Shown: one piece after another, positions 8,946 through 17,193 of the stretch
How the letters are laid out: each line of letters begins with the position of its first letter
Numbering within the stretch: the first letter of the stretch is position 1
Source: Vibrio toranzoniae
Lineage (GTDB): Bacteria; Pseudomonadota; Gammaproteobacteria; Enterobacterales; Vibrionaceae
NCBI RefSeq assembly: GCF_024347655.1
Contig: NZ_AP025515.1
Location: 682,001-746,000 of the forward strand
Reading direction: 5' to 3'
Length of the DNA stretch: 64,000 nt
The notes under the pieces: generated by a model
Told to the model about the DNA's origin: nothing
What the model saw: only the letters and a program-made list of their open reading frames with translations
Database searches by the model: none
Program-made: the position numbers and the translations under genes

Positions 8946-9737
8946 TTGAAGTTAACCCACTTTAAATACAAGACGCGCAAAGGCCCAGACTACCGACATG
9001 GCGACCAGGTGTCTTTTATGGACATTAAGCAGACTTTCGGTATGGGCAGTATTCGTGTGGGTGCTTGGGTCACCAAAGAAGAAAAAGAGTTAGCTGCGAA
9101 TCTGATATTCGATTCACTAGCAGACCTGGCTTATATCTTGGCTCTGCCACCAGAAGCGATTGGCCTGCGGGGCACGCTAGGTTTAGCGTTTGGCAGTGGT
9201 GGCAGAAAAGGCGTGCAAGCACATTACGCACCGAACCAAAGAGAATTAGCGCTCGCTAAGAACGCTGGCGCAGGTGCACTCGCCCACGAATTTTGGCATG
9301 CGTTTGACCACTACATTGCTGAAAAGGCGTTTGAGATTGGTGACACCTCTGGCCCAAGAAAACACATCTTATTTGCCACTGACTGTTGGCTACACGATAG
9401 AAAGGTACGACCTCATCCATTAAATGAGAGTTTGATGTCTCTGTTTGACGCCACATTGCTCAGCGACAATAACTTGGACAAACACGATTATGTGGCTCGC
9501 AGCGTTATTGCCGATAAAGCGACATCTTCCCGTTACTTCTCATTGCCAACGGAGATGATGGCTCGTGCTTTTGAATCCGCAATTGAGTCCTGCTCAGATA
9601 TCGAGAACTCGTATCTGGTCGACGGCACAACAAAGGTAGACATGTTCCCTCTGTACCCCGACCTCACTCATAGAGAGGAAATCTACAATGCGATGCTGGG
9701 CTATTTTGCTCCGTTAGGACGCTCTTTAAGTAAGTAG
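8946..9737 (+). CDS. HExxH protein, CLCA_X/LPD1-like
   Basis: A 263-residue protein with the zinc-metallopeptidase-like motif AHEFWHAFDHY near residue 112 (HExxH). It resembles what databases name CLCA_X family or polyvalent-protein LPD1-type domains; this assignment is from memory of the motif. It begins LTHFKYKTRKGPDYRHGDQV. I place the start at the TTG at 8946-8948 because AAGGA lies 5 nt upstream and no in-frame ATG precedes the conserved region; a TTG at 8922 is the alternative. No signal peptide is seen, so it is probably cytoplasmic. Proteolytic activity is unproven. Confidence 0.7.
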   Translation: MKLTHFKYKTRKGPDYRHGDQVSFMDIKQTFGMGSIRVGAWVTKEEKELAANLIFDSLADLAYILALPPEAIGLRGTLGLAFGSGGRKGVQAHYAPNQRELALAKNAGAGALAHEFWHAFDHYIAEKAFEIGDTSGPRKHILFATDCWLHDRKVRPHPLNESLMSLFDATLLSDNNLDKHDYVARSVIADKATSSRYFSLPTEMMARAFESAIESCSDIENSYLVDGTTKVDMFPLYPDLTHREEIYNAMLGYFAPLGRSLSK

Positions 9738-9860
9738 CCTCTTACGCCAGTAACATTCTGGATAAACAAAGCGATGAATCATTTTGGACAGCACATGACC
9801 AAAGGTTCGAAAGCGTTTATAGTCGACACAAACTTCAACACACATGATTCAGAGGCAGTA

Positions 9861-10184
9861 ATGATCCGTTGGCCATCTTTAGTAAAACTCGACGGCGATG
9901 ATGAGCTTATTTACGTCGCATCCGAGAATGATTTTCAGGCAGAATGCTCAGACATGATCGTGGGCGAAGATGATTACCTCATCGATTCTGAAGGTGACAG
10001 CTACGCACTTCAATCGAGCTCAAACCAACTGTCTCTAGCGAAACGAACAGACCAGTATTCGGTTGAAAGCGTGACCAAACTGATTCGAAACCACGAGTTC
10101 CAAAAAGCTGAAGTGTGCTTGATGAAGATCCACTTCCTAACGATAGAAGAAGCGATTCAGTCTTTGGCCTTTGAGCCTCGTTAA
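9861..10184 (+). CDS. DUF4144-like small acidic protein
   Basis: A protein of about 107 residues starting MIRWPSLVKLDGDDELIYV, which matches what I recall of the DUF4144 family of Vibrio and relatives. It is acidic in the first half (EDDYLIDSEGD). The ATG at 9861 is chosen because GAGG lies 6 nt upstream and family members start at this WP motif; the frame stays open back to an ATG at 9774 (29 more residues). The function is unknown. It is followed by a good terminator. Confidence 0.65.
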   Translation: MIRWPSLVKLDGDDELIYVASENDFQAECSDMIVGEDDYLIDSEGDSYALQSSSNQLSLAKRTDQYSVESVTKLIRNHEFQKAEVCLMKIHFLTIEEAIQSLAFEPR

Positions 10185-10246
10185 TATTGGTTATTAATTC
10201 GAAACCTAGGTTCCAATCAGAACTTCCAAACAGTACAAACAAAAAC

Positions 10247-10270
10247 AGCGCCAATTTAGGCGCTATTTTT
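10247..10270 (+). terminator. Terminator after the DUF4144-like gene
   Basis: AGCGCC (10247-10252) and GGCGCT (10259-10264) form a short GC-rich stem followed by ATTTTT. It also lies downstream of the convergent carrier gene. Confidence 0.75.
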
Positions 10271-10312
10271 CGTTTCTTATCTCGCTAGCAGATTAAGCGA
10301 CAAGCAGTTACA

Positions 10313-11641
10313 TTAAGCGATAAAAATCTGAGCCAGTGCGTAGCCTAAGCAACATGCGCCGACGACACCGATTAAACCCACCGACATGAATGAGTGGTTG
10401 AAGTACCACTTACCAATCTTGGTGGTGCCAGACACATCGAAGTTTACCGTTGCGATGTCAGACGGGTAGTTCGGGATGAAGAAGTAGCCGTACACCGCTG
10501 GCATCAAGCCGATAAGCAAGGCTGGATCTAATCCTAAGCCAAGACCCACAGGTAGCATCATACGTGCAGTCGCCGCTTGCGAGTTCACCACAACCGACAC
10601 AATGAATAGCGCTAGTGCGAACGTCCATGGGTAGTTGGTTACCATTTCCACGATGCCAGATTTGAACTGAGGCATTGCGTATTGGAAGTAAGTATCCGAC
10701 ATCCAAGCGATACCGAAGATAGCAATCGCCGCCACCATACCGGATTTGAATACCACGCCATTTGGCACATCACGCGGGTCAGTTTTGGTCGCCAATAAGA
10801 TGATACCACCGAAGCAGAGCATCATCATTTGGATGATCACTGACATCTTGATTGGCTTGTCGCCGTCTACGATGGTTCTGATCTCAGGCACCATCGCCAC
10901 AATAACAATCACGACAATCGACAGTAGGAAAATCAAAACCGCATTACGAGCCGAAGTTGGCAGTACTTCATCCAAAGATGTCGCCGTCGTGTTTTCAATA
11001 CGCTTTTTCCACTCAGGATCTTTCAAGCGCGCTTGATAATCAGGATCGTCGTTCAGTTCTTTACCGCGTTTCAAGCTGTACAAAGATAATAAGAATGTAC
11101 CGAACAATGTCGCAGGAACCGTAACCAACAGAATAGAAAGCAGAGTAATAGAGTGTTGGACATCTGAAAGTTGCGCAAGGTAATACACCACAGCCGCCGA
11201 GATTGGCGATGCGGTAATCGCTAATTGAGACGCAACTGAAGCCGCTGCCATCGGGCGCTCAGGACGAATCCCATTCTTCAATGCCACATCACCGATGATA
11301 GGCATGATTGAATACACCGCATGGCCAGTACCTAATAAGAAAGTCATCGAGTAAGTCACAAACGGAGCTATCAAGGTAACGCGTTTCGGATTCTTCCTTA
11401 ACACCCTTTCGGCTACTTGCAGCATGTATTTCAAGCCACCAGCCGCTTCAAGAATAGAAGCACAGGTTACCACCGCGAGAATGATCAGCATTACGGTGAC
11501 AGGTGGAGACGTTGGTGGCATCTTGAAAACAAACACCTCAATAACCAAGCCAATACCAGAAACAACACCTAAGCCAATACCGCCATACCGGGACCCGATA
11601 TAAAGTACAACTAATAAAAATAGAAACTCAAAGTACAACAT
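10313..11641 (-). CDS. Anaerobic C4-dicarboxylate transporter, DcuA/DcuB family
   Basis: Inner-membrane carrier of 442 residues with about ten to twelve hydrophobic segments. Typical family stretches are IRPERPMAAASVASQLAI, ITASPISAAVVYY and FIPNYPSDIATVNFD, close to both DcuA and DcuB. These proteins exchange fumarate, malate or aspartate for succinate in fumarate respiration, or take up aspartate. I cannot decide A or B. The ATG at 11639-11641 follows TAAGG at a 6-nt spacing; a TTG two codons earlier is rejected. It is a single gene, convergent with the gene upstream. Confidence 0.88.
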   Translation of the reverse strand: MLYFEFLFLLVVLYIGSRYGGIGLGVVSGIGLVIEVFVFKMPPTSPPVTVMLIILAVVTCASILEAAGGLKYMLQVAERVLRKNPKRVTLIAPFVTYSMTFLLGTGHAVYSIMPIIGDVALKNGIRPERPMAAASVASQLAITASPISAAVVYYLAQLSDVQHSITLLSILLVTVPATLFGTFLLSLYSLKRGKELNDDPDYQARLKDPEWKKRIENTTATSLDEVLPTSARNAVLIFLLSIVVIVIVAMVPEIRTIVDGDKPIKMSVIIQMMMLCFGGIILLATKTDPRDVPNGVVFKSGMVAAIAIFGIAWMSDTYFQYAMPQFKSGIVEMVTNYPWTFALALFIVSVVVNSQAATARMMLPVGLGLGLDPALLIGLMPAVYGYFFIPNYPSDIATVNFDVSGTTKIGKWYFNHSFMSVGLIGVVGACCLGYALAQIFIA

Positions 11642-12052
11642 AAGCAACCTTACGAAAAATATGGACTAGTACTATTTTCTCGGTAAGTTCAGCAATTTAC
11701 TTATTGTTTGATCACACTCTTATTTCAGGCTCACGCTAATTGTTTTTTATAAGATAATGGTCACGCTAACAAGACTGTAAGTTTATGAATTGTAATAGTA
11801 ATCTAGCCGATAGACCTATAGTTGTTATGTATGATAACCATTATTGTATCTGTTAGAACAACATGGCCTATAAAATGCCACATTCATAACTGAACGGTAT
11901 TATTTAAACTGAAATCAATCACATTCCAAGTCATTTAGTGGCATATAACATCGCCAACTCCTCTGATTATTACTCAACGCTGACTCGCCTATCCCTAGAC
12001 ACTATGTCAAAATAATCCCCCTAATGACGACAACACATAAAGAACCACGGAT
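11642..12052. other. Spacer and control region of the Dcu carrier gene
   Basis: No gene is seen. The spacer contains a direct repeat TCACGCTAA at 11731-11739 and 11761-11769, exactly 30 bp apart. It also holds a CRP-like site at 11908-11923. Confidence 0.4.
11908..11923. promoter_or_regulatory. CRP-like site between the Dcu and HAD genes
   Basis: ACTGAAATCAATCACA fits the TGTGA-N6-TCACA pattern, with a perfect right half (TCACA) and a 3/5 left half. Either divergent gene could be the target. Confidence 0.35.
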
Positions 12053-12712
12053 ATGAATTTTCAAGCCGCTATTTTTGACATGGATGGATTGCTGCTCGAC
12101 ACCGAGCGGCTTTGTATGCAAATTTTTGAAGAAGCATGTCACGCGCAAGGTGTGCCATTTTTGCAGGATGTTTATCTAGGCATCATTGGTTGCAACGCAA
12201 AAACCATTGAACAGATCTTTAGAAATGGCTACGGTGAAAGCTTAGATTACCCAGCGCTGAACAACGAATGGCGCACGCGCTACAGTGCGATTGTTAAGCA
12301 TCAAGCTATCCCTGTAAAAGATGGTGTGATTGAGCTGCTAGAGTGGCTAAAATCGAATAACATTCCAATCGCGGTGGCAACCTCTACTCAGCTCGATATC
12401 GCAAAGAAGAAGCTTGAGTTGGCTGGTCTGGATTCTTACTTCACCTCATTAAGTACAGGCTGCGAAGTGACTCACGGTAAACCTCACCCAGAGATTTACT
12501 TGCTGGCGGCTGAGCGCCTAGGCGTTGCTCCTGAAACTTGTCTTGCATTTGAAGATTCAAACAACGGCATTCGCGCATCGATGGCAGCGAACATGATCAG
12601 CTTCCAGATCCCAGATTTAGTGGAGCCTTGTGAAGAAGTAAAAGCGCTTGGACACACGATCAGCCCTTCTCTGCATGATGTGTTGGAGCAACTGCAACAG
12701 GCCGCAGCTTAA
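12053..12712 (+). CDS. HAD-superfamily phosphatase (beta-phosphoglucomutase-like)
   Basis: A 219-residue subclass-I HAD hydrolase. Motif I is FDMDGLLLD (nucleophile Asp at residue 9, general acid Asp at 11). Motif II is VATST near residue 105. The Lys of motif III is in GKPHPEIY, and motif IV is AFEDSNNGI. The helical cap sits between motifs I and II, as in the sugar-phosphate phosphatase/PGMB group. The physiological substrate cannot be told. It is a monocistronic gene with a clear terminator. Confidence 0.85.
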   Translation: MNFQAAIFDMDGLLLDTERLCMQIFEEACHAQGVPFLQDVYLGIIGCNAKTIEQIFRNGYGESLDYPALNNEWRTRYSAIVKHQAIPVKDGVIELLEWLKSNNIPIAVATSTQLDIAKKKLELAGLDSYFTSLSTGCEVTHGKPHPEIYLLAAERLGVAPETCLAFEDSNNGIRASMAANMISFQIPDLVEPCEEVKALGHTISPSLHDVLEQLQQAAA

Positions 12713-12746
12713 AAGCACATCACATCAAATAAAGGCCAATATTAAG

Positions 12747-12770
12747 CCGACTCACAGAGTCGGTTTTTTT
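12747..12770 (+). terminator. Terminator after the HAD gene
   Basis: CCGACTC (12747-12753), loop ACA, GAGTCGG (12757-12763), then seven Ts: a classical intrinsic terminator. Confidence 0.9.
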
Positions 12771-12888
12771 GTTGATATTCCTTTTATAAAAGATAAAAAC
12801 TCGCGCTTGAAACTGTTAAAGTCGATATGAAATAAATGCTAGGTGATAAACAACATTACTAACGTCTAAAGGTGGGGGGAAGGGACGC

Positions 12889-13515
12889 GTGAACGAAAAA
12901 ATTGAAGGCCAACTGCTTGATTTTGCAAAGCAAGAAATGACACAAGATGCAGCGCACGACATTAGCCACATTAAGCGCGTAGTCAAAACCGCTAAGGCTT
13001 TGTGTGCTCAAGAACAGGCTAAGCTTGAGGTCGTTTTACCCGCCGCTTACCTTCATGATTGCTTCACCTTTCCTAAGAACCACCCAGACAGAGCCCAAAG
13101 CTCACAAATGGCAGCAGACAAGGCGATCTCTTTCCTCCAATCTATCGACTATCCCGCATCCTATCTCGACGAGATCCATCACGCGATTGTCACGCACAGC
13201 TACAGCGCCAACATCACACCTGAAACCTTAGAAGCTCAGATAGTCCAAGATGCCGATCGCCTAGATTCTCTCGGAGCAATTGGTATCGCTCGCTGCTTGT
13301 ATGTGGGTCAGAGCTTTAACGCAGAGCTGTATAACCACAAAGACCCATTCGCGAAGCATCGTGACTTGGATGACAAGCATTACAGTGTCGACCATTTCTA
13401 CGTGAAGCTGTTTAAACTCGCTGAAACCATGAATACAGAATCTGCCAAGTTAGAAGCCAACAAACGCACTGATTACATGCGCGGCTTTCTTGATCAACTG
13501 GCCTCAGAGGTATAA
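12889..13515 (+). CDS. HD-domain phosphohydrolase
   Basis: A 208-residue HD-superfamily protein. Metal ligands are visible as His in AHDISHIKRV, the His-Asp pair in YLHDCF near residue 57, two further His in IHHAIVTHSY, and the Asp in VQDADRLDSLGAIG. This resembles the YedJ-type HD hydrolases. The start is the GTG at 12889, backed by a very strong purine-rich site (GGGGGGAAGGGA) a few bases upstream. The substrate is unknown. It is a single gene followed by a small hairpin. Confidence 0.82.
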   Translation: MNEKIEGQLLDFAKQEMTQDAAHDISHIKRVVKTAKALCAQEQAKLEVVLPAAYLHDCFTFPKNHPDRAQSSQMAADKAISFLQSIDYPASYLDEIHHAIVTHSYSANITPETLEAQIVQDADRLDSLGAIGIARCLYVGQSFNAELYNHKDPFAKHRDLDDKHYSVDHFYVKLFKLAETMNTESAKLEANKRTDYMRGFLDQLASEV

Positions 13516-13564
13516 CACCTTGCGGCTTAAAACTATTTAGCTGTTTAATTGATTTGAAGACAGT

Positions 13565-13582
13565 AAGTAGCTTAGGCTACTT
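13565..13582 (+). terminator. Terminator after the HD gene
   Basis: AAGTAGC (13565-13571), loop TTAG, GCTACTT (13576-13582), then TTCATC. The stem is short and the T tract modest. Confidence 0.55.
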
Positions 13583-13659
13583 TTCATCTGCAAGTTTGAC
13601 CCCATATCATTAAGCATTGCTACACACTCAAGATACACAGATGTAATTTGGAACCTTCA

Positions 13660-14346
13660 ATGACCCAAGAAAAATTCGACACCATTTACCAACGAGCAGC
13701 TCACCGTAAAGGCGGCGCAGCAGAGCTCGAAAAGATTGTTCGCGCGCCACTGTCTCAGGCCGAACTATCACAAATCACCGACGACCGTTGGCTTGCAGCC
13801 TTTACCGAGAAGGTATTCCAGTGTGGTATTTCGTGGAATGTGGTGAGAAAGAAATGGCCGCAATTTGAAGAAGTATTCTTTGAGTTCGATATCGAAAAGA
13901 TGCTAATGCTGCCGAATGAGATGTGGGAGCAGAAAGCGCAGGATCCACGTATTATTCGCCATCTCACTAAGGTGATGACTATTCCTGCCAACGCCATGAT
14001 GATTCACAATGCCAAGCGTGAAGCGGATTCCTTCTCACAAATGGTTGCCGACTGGCCTTCAGAACGCATTACAGAGTTGTGGGATTACCTGAAGAAACAC
14101 GGCAAGCGATTGGGCGGAAATACAGGCGCCTACACCTTGCGCCAAATGGGCAAAGATACGTTCATCTTATCTTCTGACGTGGAAGCGCACCTACGCAGTA
14201 CCGATGTGATCGATAGCGGTCGTAACACCAAGCGAGCACAAGTCGCGGCAAGTAAGGCTTTCAACGAGTGGCAGCAGCAATCAGGTCGTAGCCTGAGCGA
14301 GATCAGCCAGATAGTTGCTTACAGCTGCGGTGACAATCGAGTTTAG
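13660..14346 (+). CDS. DNA-3-methyladenine glycosylase I-like protein
   Basis: A 228-residue protein similar to Tag-type 3-methyladenine glycosylases, which remove alkylated adenine in base-excision repair. Supporting segments are FQCGISWNVVRKKWPQFEEV, corresponding to the Tag region where a Trp and Glu contact the base, and LGGNTGAYTLRQMGKDTFIL. It looks like a divergent subgroup: the zinc-binding Cys/His ends of classical Tag are not obvious. The ATG at 13660 follows GGAA. There are no operon partners; the GntR gene downstream has its own control site. Confidence 0.75.
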   Translation: MTQEKFDTIYQRAAHRKGGAAELEKIVRAPLSQAELSQITDDRWLAAFTEKVFQCGISWNVVRKKWPQFEEVFFEFDIEKMLMLPNEMWEQKAQDPRIIRHLTKVMTIPANAMMIHNAKREADSFSQMVADWPSERITELWDYLKKHGKRLGGNTGAYTLRQMGKDTFILSSDVEAHLRSTDVIDSGRNTKRAQVAASKAFNEWQQQSGRSLSEISQIVAYSCGDNRV

Positions 14347-14484
14347 TTACGAGAACACCCTGGTATCGCTGTTGCACAACCTCATGCAGCTCGATATGCA
14401 CCTGTTTTTGTGCAAACGACATGTTATAAATCATTAACAAACAAGCGTGCATCGCACTTTCATTCAGTAGCATTGTATAGATAA

Positions 14485-14494
14485 ATGTATACAA
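14485..14494. promoter_or_regulatory. GntR operator upstream of its own gene
   Basis: ATGTATACAA differs by one base from the TTGTATACAA palindrome found at the other purine promoters. A half-like copy, TTGTATAGAT, lies at 14473-14482. It sits 66 bp before the GntR start and suggests autoregulation. Confidence 0.65.
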
Positions 14495-14560
14495 TATAGA
14501 GTAACACTCATGAAATATACTCGACCCATCCTCTTCGACTAAACAAGGGCCCTTATCTCT

Positions 14561-15295
14561 ATGACAGCTCTCAAAAATTCTGTCTCCAAAGGTGTAAAAA
14601 CGAAAGTAACCGGCCAAACTCAAGACGATGTTGTTTACTGCCATATCTTCGACGCGATACTAGAACAAAGGCTGCCACCGGCCACAAAACTAAGCGAAGA
14701 AGCGCTAGCAGATATCTTTAGTGTAAGCCGTACTATCATCCGTCGTGCCTTGCTACGTCTCTCTTTAGAACAAGTTGTAGTGATCCGCCCAAACCGAGGT
14801 GCCGTCATTGCTGCTCCAACGGTAGACGAAGCCAAACAGATCTTTAAAGCACGTGAAGTGATGGAGATAGCGATCACTGAACTTGCAGTGAAAAACGCGA
14901 CCAAAATACAGATAGAAGAGTGCAGAAAGTTGGTCGCGAAAGAGAACTGCGCCTTCGACCAAGGCGACTATGGCTCTGGTTTACGATTGTCTGGTGAGTT
15001 CCACATTAAACTGGCCGAAATGGCAGAAAACGCACCTTTGCTCGCTTTCCAACGCAGTTTAGTGTCGCAAACCTCACTGCTGATCGCTCAATACGAAACA
15101 GGTAACCACTCAAACTGTTCTCTAGACGAACACTCAGGGTTACTGGATGCGATTGAGTCTGGCAACGAACAACAAGCGGTAGAGTTGATGCACGAGCACC
15201 TAAGTCACATTCGTTCTAAACTCAACCTAGACAGCAGTACGGCTTCTAGTGACCTGCATGTGGTGTTCTCAGATCTGCTTAAGAGCAAGTCATAG
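14561..15295 (+). CDS. GntR-family (FCD subfamily) regulator of purine catabolism
   Basis: A 244-residue regulator. Residues about 20-90 form the winged helix-turn-helix (LPPATKLSEEALADIFSVSR, then RPNRGAVIAAP). Residues about 95-225 form the all-helical FCD effector domain, with metal/ligand-binding His residues in GEFHIKLAEMA and DEHSGLLDAIE. It lies directly upstream of xdhABC and is transcribed in the same direction, but a strong terminator separates them. The palindrome TTGTATACAA, of the form expected for FCD proteins, recurs at every main promoter of the cluster. Its role as pathway regulator and the identity of the effector are inferences. Confidence 0.88.
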   Translation: MTALKNSVSKGVKTKVTGQTQDDVVYCHIFDAILEQRLPPATKLSEEALADIFSVSRTIIRRALLRLSLEQVVVIRPNRGAVIAAPTVDEAKQIFKAREVMEIAITELAVKNATKIQIEECRKLVAKENCAFDQGDYGSGLRLSGEFHIKLAEMAENAPLLAFQRSLVSQTSLLIAQYETGNHSNCSLDEHSGLLDAIESGNEQQAVELMHEHLSHIRSKLNLDSSTASSDLHVVFSDLLKSKS

Positions 15296-15351
15296 AAGAT
15301 TCAACAAGCGATTAACAACCATCTGTTAACAACTTTTGTTTACAAAACAGG

Positions 15352-15386
15352 AGAGAAGTAAACCTCAGCGTTTACTTCTCTTTTTT
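15352..15386 (+). terminator. Terminator after the GntR gene
   Basis: AGAGAAGTAAAC (15352-15363), a 6-nt loop, GTTTACTTCTCT (15370-15381), then a T run. The perfect 12-bp stem isolates the regulator from xdhA. Confidence 0.9.
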
Positions 15387-15517
15387 ATGCCCTCCCCATA
15401 ATGATAGACGCGAAGATCGGCGCATTTTCGCCTCAAAACACTGTCGATTCTGGCCTAAATAGCGCTCTTAGCTTCTACAGTATTTGATCCGCCAATGCCA
15501 AAAATCTTGTCTTTATT

Positions 15518-15527
15518 TTGTATACAT
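15518..15527. promoter_or_regulatory. GntR operator 1 upstream of xdhA
   Basis: TTGTATACAT is a one-base variant of the cluster palindrome, 92 bp upstream of the perfect copy at 15610. Confidence 0.6.
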
Positions 15528-15609
15528 AACCATTAATTCATTCGCACCACAAAACTCAGCACTTCCAATTTAAATCCCAATAAAACAAACAACTACAGCC
15601 AAAATTAAA

Positions 15610-15619
15610 TTGTATACAA
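15610..15619. promoter_or_regulatory. GntR operator 2 upstream of xdhA
   Basis: A perfect TTGTATACAA palindrome, extended by A and T on the outside (15609-15620). It lies about 43 bp upstream of a candidate -35 at 15662. Confidence 0.75.
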
Positions 15620-15661
15620 TATATCAAACCTTAACATTGTTGCATTTTTGTAAATAAATAG

Positions 15662-15689
15662 TTGACCGTGAGGTCAGGATGGATAATTA
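15662..15689 (+). promoter_or_regulatory. Candidate xdhA promoter with internal palindrome
   Basis: TTGACC (15662-15667), a 16-bp spacer and TAATTA (15684-15689) resemble a sigma-70 promoter. The palindrome TGACC-GTGA-GGTCA (15663-15676) overlaps the -35 and spacer and could be a second operator. Confidence 0.45.
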
Positions 15690-15747
15690 TTGAGTTAGAA
15701 GTCAAAAAGAATACACATGGAAATATGTCGATTTACAAGGAGGTCTC

Positions 15748-17193
15748 TTGATTACTTTTTTGCTCAATCAGGAAATAAGACGTGAAGACAATCTGTCACC
15801 GAACATGACAGTGCTCAACTACCTTCGTACCAAGGTTAATAAAACGGGTACCAAAGAAGGTTGTGGGTCTGGTGACTGTGGCGCATGTACCGTCGTTTTA
15901 GGTGAAGTGGTTGATGGACAGTTGCAATACCGCTCGGTGAACTCTTGCCTTACGTTCGTTTCAGCGCTGCATGGTAAACAGCTAATCACAGTAGAAGATC
16001 TACAAAACCGAGATAAGTCACTGCACCCAGTGCAAAAAGCGGTGGTTGATTTTCACGGTTCACAATGTGGTTACTGCACGCCGGGCTTCATCATGTCGAT
16101 GTTTGCGCTAGGCAAAAACAAACCCGATGCGAGCAAAGAAGACGTCATGGAATCACTGGCGGGTAACCTATGTCGTTGTACGGGCTACCGACCAATTGTT
16201 GATGCTGCGATGTCGCTTTCAACAGACCAACCTTTGATCGACCAATTCGCTGAGCTTGAACGCAACACCATCAAGAAGCTAGAAGATATTCAAGACACCG
16301 AAGCCAACTTACGCCTTGGTCACCTCACCGCTTTTTCCCCGAAAAGCACGGATGAGTTAGCCAAGCTTTTTCAAGCGCACCCGAACGCTAAGCTTGTTGC
16401 TGGCGGCACGGATTTAGCGTTGGAGGTGACACAATTCCATCGCGAGATTGAAACACTGATCAGCGTAAACCTTGTTGAAGACATGAAGGTATGCGAAGAG
16501 ACCGACACCGATTTAATCATTGGTGCCAACCTACCTATCAGTGATTCTTACGCACTACTGAAAAAACACTATCCAGATTTTGGTGAGCTACTGCACCGCT
16601 TTGCTTCACTGCAAGTGCGTAACCAAGGCACCATTGGCGGTAATGTGGCGAATGCCTCACCTATCGGTGATACCCCTCCTCTGCTGATTGCCCTTAACGC
16701 GAAGATCAAACTTCGCTGCGGAGATGAGTCACGCACTATGCCGATTGAAGATTACTTCATCAGCTACAAAGTGACGGCACAAAAAGAGAGTGAATTCATC
16801 GAACAGATCATCATTCCTAAACCAACCAACGACAGCTTCCGAGCTTACAAAGTGTCGAAACGTTTAGACGACGACATCTCTGCGGTGTGTGGCGCGTTTG
16901 ATATTCAAATTGAAGATGGCAAGGTTTCTTACGCTCGTATCGCTTTCGGCGGTATGGCAGCAACGCCTAAGCGTGCAACTCGTTGTGAAAATACGTTATT
17001 AGGTAAACCGTGGACAGACGCTAATATTAAGTTAGCGATGCAGGAACTGTATAACGACTTTGAGCCACTATCTGATTTCCGTGCAAGCCAAGAATACCGT
17101 TCACTGTCGGCAGCAAATATGTTGCGTCGTTACTTCATTGAACAGCAGAACAAAAACAACCAAATCGAAACAAGGGTAACGTCTTATGTCTAA
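15748..17193 (+). CDS. xdhA: Xanthine dehydrogenase small subunit (2Fe-2S and FAD)
   Basis: Electron-transfer subunit of the molybdenum hydroxylase that oxidises hypoxanthine and xanthine to urate. The 481-residue protein has a plant-type [2Fe-2S] centre (Cys 39, 44, 47 and 67), a second helical [2Fe-2S] domain (Cys 107, 110, 142 and 144) and an FAD-binding domain from about residue 190 (LVAGGTDLALEV, then GTIGGNVANASPIGDTPP). The start is the TTG at 15748, placed just after a near-perfect AAGGAGGT at 15737-15744. The gene overlaps xdhB by 8 nt and begins the xdhABC-guaD unit. Confidence 0.95.
   Translation: MITFLLNQEIRREDNLSPNMTVLNYLRTKVNKTGTKEGCGSGDCGACTVVLGEVVDGQLQYRSVNSCLTFVSALHGKQLITVEDLQNRDKSLHPVQKAVVDFHGSQCGYCTPGFIMSMFALGKNKPDASKEDVMESLAGNLCRCTGYRPIVDAAMSLSTDQPLIDQFAELERNTIKKLEDIQDTEANLRLGHLTAFSPKSTDELAKLFQAHPNAKLVAGGTDLALEVTQFHREIETLISVNLVEDMKVCEETDTDLIIGANLPISDSYALLKKHYPDFGELLHRFASLQVRNQGTIGGNVANASPIGDTPPLLIALNAKIKLRCGDESRTMPIEDYFISYKVTAQKESEFIEQIIIPKPTNDSFRAYKVSKRLDDDISAVCGAFDIQIEDGKVSYARIAFGGMAATPKRATRCENTLLGKPWTDANIKLAMQELYNDFEPLSDFRASQEYRSLSAANMLRRYFIEQQNKNNQIETRVTSYV

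Noticed and set aside
14303..14644. Minus-strand 113-codon frame across the GntR promoter
   Set aside because: It overlaps the end of the glycosylase gene and the start of the GntR gene antisense and lacks any recognisable domain.
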